The translations under genes were made by a program, and so were the position numbers. Positions 9,340 to 16,113 of a stretch of DNA of 64,000 nt are shown one piece after another (within the stretch, counting starts at the first letter, position 1; each line of letters begins with the position of its first letter). Below the pieces are notes generated by a model, which saw only the letters and a list, made by a program, of their open reading frames with translations, did not search any database and was not told where the DNA came from. Source of the DNA: Myxococcus stipitatus (GTDB lineage: Bacteria > Myxococcota > Myxococcia > Myxococcales > Myxococcaceae); assembly GCF_038561935.1 (NCBI RefSeq), contig NZ_CP102770.1, positions 8,928,001-8,992,000 on the forward strand. Reading direction: 5' to 3'.

Positions 9340-11019
9340 TCACCGCAGGCCCGGATTGGTGAGTTGGCCCTCTTCCTCGTCCAGCACCTCGAAGGCGGCC
9401 ACCTTCTCCCGAGGCGGGCGGACCAGGCGCTCCCCCAGGGGCATCACGTCGAAGCGAGCCCCCACGGCGGCCAGCGCCTTGCCCGTCAGCAGCACCTGCC
9501 CGGGGTTGCCCGTCGCGGCCAGCCACCCCGCGATGGGCATTCCTTCTCCTACAGCCGTGTAGTCCGAACGGACCTCCGAGCCGATCATCCCCACCAGCGC
9601 CCGGGTGGTGTGCAGGGCCATCCGCAGCTCGCACCGCTCGGTCACCGGGCGCCGGCTCATCGCCCGCTCCCAGTCCGAGCGCAGGGCCAGCGCCGCCCGC
9701 ACCGCCCGCACCGGGTCATCGCCCTTCACGTAGGGCACGCCGAACAGGGCCCGCATGGACTCGCCCAGGAAGCCCTCCACCGTGGCCTCGAAGCTGAACA
9801 CGATGCCCGACGCCCGGGCGTGGAAGTCACCGAGCAGCTGCGTGGCCTTGGCCGCCCCCAGCTTGGGTGCCAGGGCTCCGAAGCCCATCAGCTCCACATG
9901 CAACACAGTGACGGTGCGCTCCTCCAGCCCGGGGAGCCGTCCGCCCTGGCGCTGGGCCTCGGAGACGCGGCGCTCGGCGACGTCGGGCGGATGGAAGCGC
10001 TCCAGCGCCCGGCGCACCCGCTCCATCGTCGGCCCGCCCTCGCGCGGGGAGAACTTCTGCACGCCCGTGGCCACCAGGTGCGCCACCGCCGAGCAGGCAT
10101 CCAGCATGGGCTCCAGCCCATCCCCCTTCGCGGCGGTGTTGACGTAGAGGACCCCCGCGTAGGGCGGCTCCGCGCCGATGGGGATGCACAGCACGCTGTC
10201 CACGCCGTAGAGGATGACGCTCTCGCGCGCGGCGAAGCGGCGGTCGTCGCGCACGTCACCCACGGCGAGCGCGCGGCCCTGGCGCAGGGCCTCGTCGACG
10301 ATGGCGTCGGAGACGGGCACCTCGCCCTTGGCCAGCTTGCCTCGGTGGCGCACGGCCGCCGGCACCAGCGCGCCGGTGGGGTGCTTGAGGAGCACGACGG
10401 CGGTGGTGGCGTCCGTGCGCTCCAGCAGCCGGTCCATCGTCGTGTCGAGGAAGGAGGAGAGCGTGGTGGCCGTGGCGAGCGCCTCCGCGGTGCGGAACAT
10501 CAGCACCAGCGTCTCCTGCCCCACGCGCGGACTGGCCGCGGCCACGGGGGACGGCGCGCCGAACTCCTCGAAGGGCACCGGCCCCACGTTGTCCAACAGG
10601 CGCAGGACGTCCGCGTCCTTCACGCTCTTGGCCAGGAGCACCGACGGGCCCACGTCCTGGCCGTGGCCGAAGCGCAGGACTCCGCCCGCGCCCAGGTTCA
10701 CCATCTCCGTGGCGGCGTTCTCCACGGTGTTGGGCTGGCGGACCGCGAGCGTGTTCTCCCCCAGCGACACCGAGTCCCCGGGGGCCAGCTGCCGCGAGCC
10801 CTGCAACGCCGCGCCGTTGACGCGACTGCCGTTGCGGCTGCCCAGGTCCTCGATGCGGAGGATGTCCGCGTCGACGTACAGCCGCGCGTGACGACGCGAC
10901 ACGAGGTCGCCGCCCAGGACGATGTCGTTCTCGTCCGCGCGGCCCAGGCTCGTGACGCCTTCAGGCAGGTCGTAGGACGTATCGAAGTAGCCGGGCCCGT
11001 TGATGATGATCTGCCACAT
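9340..11019 (-). CDS. FHA-GAF protein with degenerate class III cyclase domain
   Basis: A 559-residue protein in three parts. Residues 1-95 are an FHA domain that should bind phosphothreonine: SLGRADENDIVL, SRRHA and DLGSRNGSRVNG are all present. Residues about 175-320 look like a GAF domain. Residues about 365-545 follow the class III adenylate/guanylate cyclase fold. The key catalytic positions are replaced: the two metal-binding aspartates are Glu376 and Glu420, and the transition-state Asn and Arg positions read Pro495 and Trp499. The domain is therefore probably a non-catalytic scaffold. An intact FHA next to a membrane kinase gene on the same strand (80 bp upstream of its start) suggests a phosphorylation-dependent partner. 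The ATG at 11019 gives a domain-complete protein. Confidence 0.82.
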   Translation of the reverse strand: MWQIIINGPGYFDTSYDLPEGVTSLGRADENDIVLGGDLVSRRHARLYVDADILRIEDLGSRNGSRVNGAALQGSRQLAPGDSVSLGENTLAVRQPNTVENAATEMVNLGAGGVLRFGHGQDVGPSVLLAKSVKDADVLRLLDNVGPVPFEEFGAPSPVAAASPRVGQETLVLMFRTAEALATATTLSSFLDTTMDRLLERTDATTAVVLLKHPTGALVPAAVRHRGKLAKGEVPVSDAIVDEALRQGRALAVGDVRDDRRFAARESVILYGVDSVLCIPIGAEPPYAGVLYVNTAAKGDGLEPMLDACSAVAHLVATGVQKFSPREGGPTMERVRRALERFHPPDVAERRVSEAQRQGGRLPGLEERTVTVLHVELMGFGALAPKLGAAKATQLLGDFHARASGIVFSFEATVEGFLGESMRALFGVPYVKGDDPVRAVRAALALRSDWERAMSRRPVTERCELRMALHTTRALVGMIGSEVRSDYTAVGEGMPIAGWLAATGNPGQVLLTGKALAAVGARFDVMPLGERLVRPPREKVAAFEVLDEEEGQLTNPGLR

Positions 11020-11105
11020 CGAATGCCCGACATTACACGACTCTCCCGGCTCATGAGAGAAGGAGGCGCCGCGCGACAGGGGGGACGGCAGTGACCCGGA
11101 CTGAT

Positions 11106-11124
11106 GGCGCGAAAGTCTCGCGCC
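11106..11124 (-). terminator. Hairpin downstream of the Rieske operon
   Basis: A perfect 7-bp stem (GGCGCGA with TCGCGCC) and 5-base loop lie 55 bases after the stop of the last gene of the second B12-regulated operon and before the FHA-GAF gene. There is no T-run, so termination is inferred from position only. Confidence 0.45.
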
Positions 11125-11178
11125 GCGTCAAGACTGACAGTGTGCCAGGGGCCTCGCAAGTGCCCTGGGGGCTGGGGT

Positions 11179-11667
11179 TCAGCGGGGGCGGAGGATGAAG
11201 ACGGAGTCCCCCTTGCGGACGGCGGTGAAGGTCGTCAGGGGCCTCCGGGCGGGCCCCTGGAGCACCGCGCCATCCAGGGCGAAGCGGGAGCCATGGCAGG
11301 GGCACTCCATGACGCCCTCCCGGGGGAGCCAGTCCACGGCGCAGTCGCCGTGGGTGCAGATGCGCCACAGCGCGACGTAGCAGCCCGGGCGCGCGTGGAC
11401 GAGCACCACGTCCAGGAGCGCCTCCGGCATGCGCACCGGGGCATGGCCTCCTGGCGACTCCAGGCCCGGGTGGTCGGAGAGCCGCACCTCCACCCAGCCC
11501 TCCTCGGCGGAGCCCGGCGACGGCGCGCCGGGGCAGACAGCATCGGGCGGCAGGTCCAGCACCTCGGCCTGCCGCCACTCACCGCCGCACCCCATTCCCA
11601 GCGTGGCCAGGGCACAGCCGCCCTGGGCCAACGAGAGGAGCACGGCGCGGCGGTCGAGCTTCGTCAC
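11179..11667 (-). CDS. Rieske [2Fe-2S] protein, exported
   Basis: A 162-residue Rieske iron-sulphur protein. The cluster motifs are Cys104-Thr-His106-x2-Cys109 and Cys122-Pro-Cys124-His125-Gly-Ser. This is the bc1-type form, with two Cys and two His ligands plus a disulphide pair (Cys109/Cys124). The N-terminus has a twin-arginine-like DRRAVLLSLAQGG and a hydrophobic segment with a possible lipobox at Cys27, so it is likely exported and membrane-anchored. It starts at a GTG that overlaps the previous gene's TGA (GTGA at 11664-11667), implying translational coupling. It is the last gene of an operon led by a cobalamin riboswitch. No cytochrome or oxygenase partner is present, so its electron partner is unknown. 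Confidence 0.9.
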   Translation of the reverse strand: MTKLDRRAVLLSLAQGGCALATLGMGCGGEWRQAEVLDLPPDAVCPGAPSPGSAEEGWVEVRLSDHPGLESPGGHAPVRMPEALLDVVLVHARPGCYVALWRICTHGDCAVDWLPREGVMECPCHGSRFALDGAVLQGPARRPLTTFTAVRKGDSVFILRPR

Positions 11668-12365
11668 GGCGAGGCAGGCAGCAGCACGCCGTTCACCACG
11701 GCGACACCGTCCAGGTCGAAGCCCGCGGAGGTCCCCGCGGAGCCACTGGTTCCCGCGTCCTGGATGCGCACGTAGCGGGCCCGGCTCAGGCCCACGGTGG
11801 CCAGGTCGAAGCCGTCACCGCCCGCGACCGCCGGGTCCGTGGCGCTGATGCCCGCGGCCGGGTTGGCCGTCACGGGACGCACGCCCGCGCAGCCCGGGTA
11901 GTTGTTCGCCGCGTCGGTGGGAGCACACGGGAAGGTGAACCACTGCACGCCGTCGTCGCTCACCGACACCCGGCCTCGCTCGGTGAAGGCCGCGGGGCCT
12001 CCCGAGATGAGGAAGGCATTCTCGAAGACGAGCAGGTCCACGCCGGGACCATCCACCACCGCGAGGTCCGTGAAGCGCAGTGTAATGGAGCCCGACTTCC
12101 CCAGCGACAGCACGTCGAGCGAGCCGCTGTCGAGCCCCGCCCCCACCGGAGGGCCCAGGACGATGGACGGGAAGCGGTCCTGCCCGAAGCCCGCGCCGGG
12201 GCCCGGGAGGAACTCGACGACCTCATCCGCGTACGGGTCCGCGGGGACGGTGACGCTCGCGTCCCCTTCCGTGCCCGAGTCCTTCGGGCCCGTACCTCCC
12301 GAGTCGCCTTCTCCGCAGGCCGTCAGGCCCAGGAGCAGCGCGAGCAGCGCGCCTGGCCTCGTCAT
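11664..12365 (-). CDS. Surface-type lipoprotein in B12-regulated operon
   Basis: A 233-residue protein with a lipoprotein signal (ALLALLLGLTACG). Its acidic/serine linker has GPKDSGTEGDA, followed by a beta-rich domain with PYADEVVEFLPG, SLGKSGSITLRF, LLVFENAFLISGG, VSVSDDGVQWFTFPC and a C-terminal GFDLATVGLSRARYVRIQD. The last elements resemble cell-surface proteins often annotated beside YncE-like propellers in B12 uptake loci. That likeness is from memory and needs a profile search. The ATG at 12365 overlaps the upstream stop (ATGA at 12362-12365), and its own stop overlaps the Rieske start, so the three genes are translationally coupled. A role in capturing cobalamin or a related corrinoid at the cell surface is inferred from the riboswitch. 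Confidence 0.75.
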   Translation of the reverse strand: MTRPGALLALLLGLTACGEGDSGGTGPKDSGTEGDASVTVPADPYADEVVEFLPGPGAGFGQDRFPSIVLGPPVGAGLDSGSLDVLSLGKSGSITLRFTDLAVVDGPGVDLLVFENAFLISGGPAAFTERGRVSVSDDGVQWFTFPCAPTDAANNYPGCAGVRPVTANPAAGISATDPAVAGGDGFDLATVGLSRARYVRIQDAGTSGSAGTSAGFDLDGVAVVNGVLLPASP

Positions 12366-13897
12366 GGCGCCACCGTGAGGCGGACCAGCCGCCGGCCGTT
12401 CTTGTCGGACACGCCCACGAGCACGTCGGAGCCCATCGGCTCCAGCAGCGTGACGCGCGTGCACTGGTTCGGATAGACGAGCACGGGCGTGCGCGCGCCG
12501 ACGGTGACGGTGCTCCCGTTGTTGCCCGTGGAGAGCGCGAAGCGCGACACGTCGGTGCTCACGAAGGAGTAGTTCTCGTCGTAGCCGCCGCGGTTGACCA
12601 CCACGCCCGAGCCGAAGGACGCGGCGCCGTTGAAGTCGGTGCCCACGTCGATGGGCGTCTGCGCGGACAGCTCCAGCGGCGTCCCCGTGGTGATGGCCGA
12701 GGAGAGGGGCGCGGGCGCCACGCCGTAGAGGACGTTGATGAAGTCGCCGTTGAAGAGGCCCACGGCCGCGACGCCGTTGTCCGCCACCGCGGTGAAGCCA
12801 CTGGCCACGGTGCCCTGCGGGAAGTTGACCACGCGCGTCGTCGCCACCGGCGTCACCGAGGTGACGAGTCCGTAGACGCCCAGCCCGGTGGGCAGGTTGC
12901 CCAGACCGCCGCCGTTGATGAGCACCGCGCTCACATCACCGTGGGAGAAGGACGCGGCGGTGAAGTTCTTGGGCGCGGAGACGTACGTCGAGTTCGCGGG
13001 AGTGGAGAGGTCGTAGACGGCCACCGAGCCCGGGCTGCCCGAGGCCCCCAGCGTGTAGCCCGCGAGGAGGCGGAAGCCATCGTTCACCACGTAGCCCCCC
13101 GCGTAGACCGTCGCGCTGCCCGCGCGGTCCGCCGGAGTGACGACGTCGTAGAGCTTCGTCACGGAGGGCTGGAGGTCGGGCCACGTGCCCAGCGAGTACA
13201 GCGCGGCGTCCTTGCCGCTCCCCTGCACCGCGTAGAGCGAGTACGTCGGGCCGGGTGAGGACCCCAGCGCGGCGACGTTGTCGGGCATCGCGACCGACTC
13301 GGCCGCGACGAAGCCGGACTGGAGCTGGAGCGTTCCGAGCTTCGGGTCATACGAGGTCGTCGCGCAGTCGACGCCCGCGTCGGGTGCCGGTCCGCCGTCC
13401 GTCGGCTCACCCGCGTCCGGCTGCCCGGCATCCGCGGGGCCCGCGTCCGTCGGTCCTGCATCCGGCTCGCCCGCGTCCGTCGGGCCCGCATCCGGCTCGC
13501 CCGCGTCCGTCGGGCCGGCGTCCGGCTCGCCCGCGTCCGGCTCGCCCGCGTCCGGCAGACCCGCATCCGTCGGGCCCGAGTCCGGCAGACCCGCGTCCGT
13601 CGGGCCCGCGTCGGGCTGACCAGAGTCCGGCCGCCCCGCATCGGGCTGTCCCGCGTCCGGCGTCCCCGCGTCATCGAGCGGAGGCGACACGACGGGAACG
13701 GTGTCGCACTTCTCATCGCGGCAGACCCACTGCTTGCCGGCGGGGGCATCACCGTTGTCGGAGCGGCAGTCGAATTGGTCGACGCACTCGGGGCTGCAGC
13801 CGGTGCCCAGCAGGGCCACCGCGAAGGTGGACACGGCCAGGGAGGCGGTCTTCATCCAGGGCGTTGCGCGTTTGGGTTCAGCGATTCTCGTCAGCAT
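12362..13897 (-). CDS. Asp-Ala-Gly-repeat lipoprotein, first gene of riboswitch operon 2
   Basis: A 511-residue lipoprotein. The signal peptide ends in ALLGTGC, giving an acylated Cys. A Cys-containing segment (PECVDQFDC, WVCRDEKC) follows, then about 20 copies of a D-A-G-x-P linker and a ~330-residue beta-rich domain with repeated blade-like segments (GSSPGPTYSLYAV, GGYVVNDGFRLLAGY, SFSHGDVSAVLINGG). The domain is consistent with a beta-propeller, though I recognise no catalytic motif. The ATG at 13897 is preferred because AGAGGG-like sequence lies about 7 bases upstream; an internal ATG at 13855 lacks one. It sits 159 bases downstream of a cobalamin riboswitch and is coupled to the next gene by an ATGA overlap. 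A surface corrinoid-binding or display role is inferred. Confidence 0.78.
   Translation of the reverse strand: MLTRIAEPKRATPWMKTASLAVSTFAVALLGTGCSPECVDQFDCRSDNGDAPAGKQWVCRDEKCDTVPVVSPPLDDAGTPDAGQPDAGRPDSGQPDAGPTDAGLPDSGPTDAGLPDAGEPDAGEPDAGPTDAGEPDAGPTDAGEPDAGPTDAGPADAGQPDAGEPTDGGPAPDAGVDCATTSYDPKLGTLQLQSGFVAAESVAMPDNVAALGSSPGPTYSLYAVQGSGKDAALYSLGTWPDLQPSVTKLYDVVTPADRAGSATVYAGGYVVNDGFRLLAGYTLGASGSPGSVAVYDLSTPANSTYVSAPKNFTAASFSHGDVSAVLINGGGLGNLPTGLGVYGLVTSVTPVATTRVVNFPQGTVASGFTAVADNGVAAVGLFNGDFINVLYGVAPAPLSSAITTGTPLELSAQTPIDVGTDFNGAASFGSGVVVNRGGYDENYSFVSTDVSRFALSTGNNGSTVTVGARTPVLVYPNQCTRVTLLEPMGSDVLVGVSDKNGRRLVRLTVAP
13374..13672 (-). repeat. Tandem 15-bp coding repeat (D-A-G-x-P)n
   Basis: About 20 consecutive 15-bp units encode Asp-Ala/Ser-Gly-x-Pro/Thr. 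The units are close at DNA level but not identical. The stretch forms a flexible acidic linker between the lipid anchor and the folded domain, a style common in myxobacterial lipoproteins. Confidence 0.85.
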
Positions 13898-13959
13898 CCT
13901 CGGTCCCTCTTCCGCCCCCACGGGCAGGTGGGCTTCTGGGAGGACGCGGTCGAAGGCGG

Positions 13960-14051
13960 ACCCGAGCACCCTCGGGTGCGCGGAGCGAGATGCTGACGCC
14001 TCCGCCGCCTCCCCTCGGAGGCCTCGGTGATGTCCGTGCCCGGAGGCACGG
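13960..14051 (-). promoter_or_regulatory. Three leader hairpins (riboswitch expression platform)
   Basis: Between the aptamer and the start codon lie three perfect hairpins: 14034-14051 (7-bp stem, 4-base loop, directly abutting the aptamer), 14007-14022 (6-bp stem, 4-base loop) and 13960-13977 (7-bp stem, 4-base loop). They could act as the terminator/antiterminator part of the B12 switch. None has a U-run. Confidence 0.5.
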
Positions 14052-14055
14052 GTCC

Positions 14056-14240
14056 TTGGCAGGTTTTCGGACTCGCAGGCGCGGGAGCCTTCCAGGCACC
14101 CTTCTACTGGCCGTCGCTTCCCAGCCCCGTGGAGGGCCAGTGCTTCTCATGACGGCGGTCGTTCCTGCATACCGCTGCGGGGCAGTCCCGGATTCGCACC
14201 GGGTTCCCTAGAGCCGCCGTGACTCCACGACGGCACCAAA
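14056..14240 (-). promoter_or_regulatory. Cobalamin riboswitch 2
   Basis: Read on the minus strand, the region carries the conserved B12-box elements: GGGAACCCGGTGCGAATCC, GGGACTGCCCCGCAGCGGTA, the internal GCACTGG, and the 3' element ending GAGTCCGAAAACCTGCC. Order and spacing fit the adenosylcobalamin aptamer class. It lies directly upstream of the lipoprotein-lipoprotein-Rieske operon and directly downstream of a -35/-10 pair. Such elements normally shut off expression when B12 is plentiful, so the operon is expected to be on under B12 limitation. Confidence 0.9.
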
Positions 14241-14250
14241 GACGCGCGCC

Positions 14251-14279
14251 GGGATATGGCGGGCGACGGGCGTTGTCAA
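14251..14279 (-). promoter_or_regulatory. Sigma-70-type promoter for riboswitch operon 2
   Basis: On the minus strand a perfect -35 TTGACA (14279-14274) is followed after exactly 17 bases by TATCCC (14256-14251). Transcription would start near 14244, just at the 5' edge of the aptamer. Confidence 0.65.
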
Positions 14280-14304
14280 TGCCGCGCACCCGCGGGGACG
14301 GGCC

Positions 14305-14349
14305 CGCTGTCCACCTCGAGTGGGTGCGTCAGCCCCATCGTGGACAGCG
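14305..14349 (-). terminator. Inverted repeat ending riboswitch operon 1
   Basis: A perfect 10-bp repeat (CGCTGTCCAC at 14305-14314, GTGGACAGCG at 14340-14349) with a 25-base loop begins 11 bases after the stop of the propeller lipoprotein gene and lies before the next promoter, which is where a terminator is expected. The long loop makes it unusual. Confidence 0.5.
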
Positions 14350-14360
14350 TGGGGGTCGCA

Positions 14361-15980
14361 CTACCGGAGCGCCGTCACATCGATGGCATTGGACACGGGG
14401 CGTCGAGGGTCCAGCGGACACGCCTGCAGCGCGGGGCCCTTGGCCGCGGGCGTCGAGTAACCCCTTCGCTCGATGAGGCGCCCCTCCTCCACCTCGACGA
14501 CGAAGACGCGCCCCGCGTTGGTGTCCGCCAGGTACACCGCGCCCTGGGCCACGGCGAAGCGGCTGGCCACGGACAACATGCAGCCCGGAGTGCCGGACTC
14601 ACAGCCGGGGTTCAGCGCGTAGGACGCCACGGGCTGGTCGTCCTTCACGAGCACCAGTCCGGTGGCTCGCACGGACGTCGCGATGTAGCCGTTGGCCGGG
14701 TCGTAGAGGGCTTCGCCGATGCAGGCGACCACGAGCTGGTCTCCCACGGCTTCCACGTAGCCGGCATTGAGGCAGCGCTCCGCGCCCAGGTCGATGGCGC
14801 GGACTTCGCCGGAGGTGGGGTCGATGCGCGCGAGCATGCCGGGCCCGTTGGGACGGTAGTCACGGAACGGATTGAGATTGGTGAGGGCCACGTAGACGGC
14901 GGAGCGCGTCGCCGTCACCGAGTACGGCAGCGGCATCACCGTGCCGCCATCGAAGGGCTTCAGGTCCAGGCCGGTGAGCGGAATCGTGTCGAGCTTGCGA
15001 GGTGACAACGGATTGGAGATGTCGACGCGCGCCACGGCGTTGCCGTTCCGGAAGCCCGAGCTCGCGGTGCCGAACAGGGGGATGTAGAGCAGGTCGCCGA
15101 AGCGCGCGAGTGCCTGGGGACTGGTGTTCGCGCCCAGGTTCACCTGCCCCACGGTGCGCAGGCCCAGGCCGTTGCCTTGCGCGGGACCTTCGCGCATCAG
15201 GACCTGGAGCGTGTTGTTCACGGAGTCGACGACGTAGACATAGGGTGGGTCCACGAGGATGTCGTTGGGCGAGCCGGACGTCACCCCGAGCGAGTCCTCC
15301 TCCACCACCGCGCCCAGGTTGCCTCCGGCCGCTTGAAGCAGCTTGCCGTTGGTCATGTCGGCGGCGAGCACGAAGCCGTCCCACGACGCGAGGGACTGCA
15401 CCCCCGCGCCAAACTCCCGCCGAGGGCCGAGCTGGTCCGTCCCCGCCTGGATGCCCACGAGCTGGCCGTTCGTGAAGCAGGCCGTCACCACGTCGTAGGC
15501 ACAGCGGCCCGAGCGACAGGACTGCACGTCCGGACATGCGTTGCCACAAGCGCCGCAGTTGAGCGGGTCCGAGGCGCCATTCACGCAGGCGCCACCACAG
15601 CGCAGCAGTCCTTGCGAGCAACCCTCTCGGCACGTGCCCGACTCGCACACCTGTCCCGAGGCGCACGAGGTGCCACAAGCGCCGCAGTGGGCCACATCCG
15701 TCGCGGTGTCCACGCACGCGCCGCCACAAGCTTGCGTGCCCGCGCGACATCCACAGGCACCGTCCTGGCACACCTCGCTCGCGGAGCAGGTGGTGCCACA
15801 GGCGCCACAGTTCGCGGAGTCACCGCGAGTATCCACGCACGTGCCGCCGCAGACCGTGAGGCCCGCGGTGCACACCACGCCCTCATCGGGACACCCGGTG
15901 AGCACCAGGGCGAAGAGACAGCACAGCCACATCCCCATCATTCGCGTGAGCGGGAATCGTGCAATCGCGCGGAGCGGCAT
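14361..15980 (-). CDS. Cys-rich repeat / beta-propeller lipoprotein, BtuG-like candidate
   Basis: A 539-residue lipoprotein. From the ATG at 15980 the signal reads MPLRAIARFPLTRMM, then a hydrophobic core ending LVLTGC. Next come three tandem Cys-rich modules of about 40 residues with the pattern CGG-x-CV...NCGACG-x2-C...C. The C-terminal ~400 residues form a beta-propeller-like domain with recurring segments such as GSPNDILVDPPYVYVVDSVN, LARFGDLLYIPLFG and GAVYLADTNAGRVFVVEVE, typical of YncE/NHL-type blades. It follows the BtuB-like receptor gene in a B12-riboswitch operon. In Bacteroides the partner of BtuB, BtuG, is a surface propeller lipoprotein that binds cobalamin very tightly, so a BtuG-like role is inferred by analogy. 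A start at 16139 (GAGG upstream, overlapping the receptor gene) is the main alternative. Confidence 0.8.
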   Translation of the reverse strand: MPLRAIARFPLTRMMGMWLCCLFALVLTGCPDEGVVCTAGLTVCGGTCVDTRGDSANCGACGTTCSASEVCQDGACGCRAGTQACGGACVDTATDVAHCGACGTSCASGQVCESGTCREGCSQGLLRCGGACVNGASDPLNCGACGNACPDVQSCRSGRCAYDVVTACFTNGQLVGIQAGTDQLGPRREFGAGVQSLASWDGFVLAADMTNGKLLQAAGGNLGAVVEEDSLGVTSGSPNDILVDPPYVYVVDSVNNTLQVLMREGPAQGNGLGLRTVGQVNLGANTSPQALARFGDLLYIPLFGTASSGFRNGNAVARVDISNPLSPRKLDTIPLTGLDLKPFDGGTVMPLPYSVTATRSAVYVALTNLNPFRDYRPNGPGMLARIDPTSGEVRAIDLGAERCLNAGYVEAVGDQLVVACIGEALYDPANGYIATSVRATGLVLVKDDQPVASYALNPGCESGTPGCMLSVASRFAVAQGAVYLADTNAGRVFVVEVEEGRLIERRGYSTPAAKGPALQACPLDPRRPVSNAIDVTALR

Positions 15981-16113
15981 CGAACCTTCGCCACCCGACA
16001 CGGGCTCGCGGTGAGTCTCCACGACGTAGCGCTCTCGCGAGGAGCGAGGCGCATGCACCATCGAAGCTCCGACGAGCATGGGCATCGGACTCACGGGCGC
16101 CCTCGATACGGGC

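Noticed and set aside
13374-13672. A 15-bp repeat tract as a possible mobile-element end or origin iterons
   Set aside because: It is inside a lipoprotein frame and encodes a D-A-G-x-P linker; no DnaA boxes or terminal inverted repeats are present.
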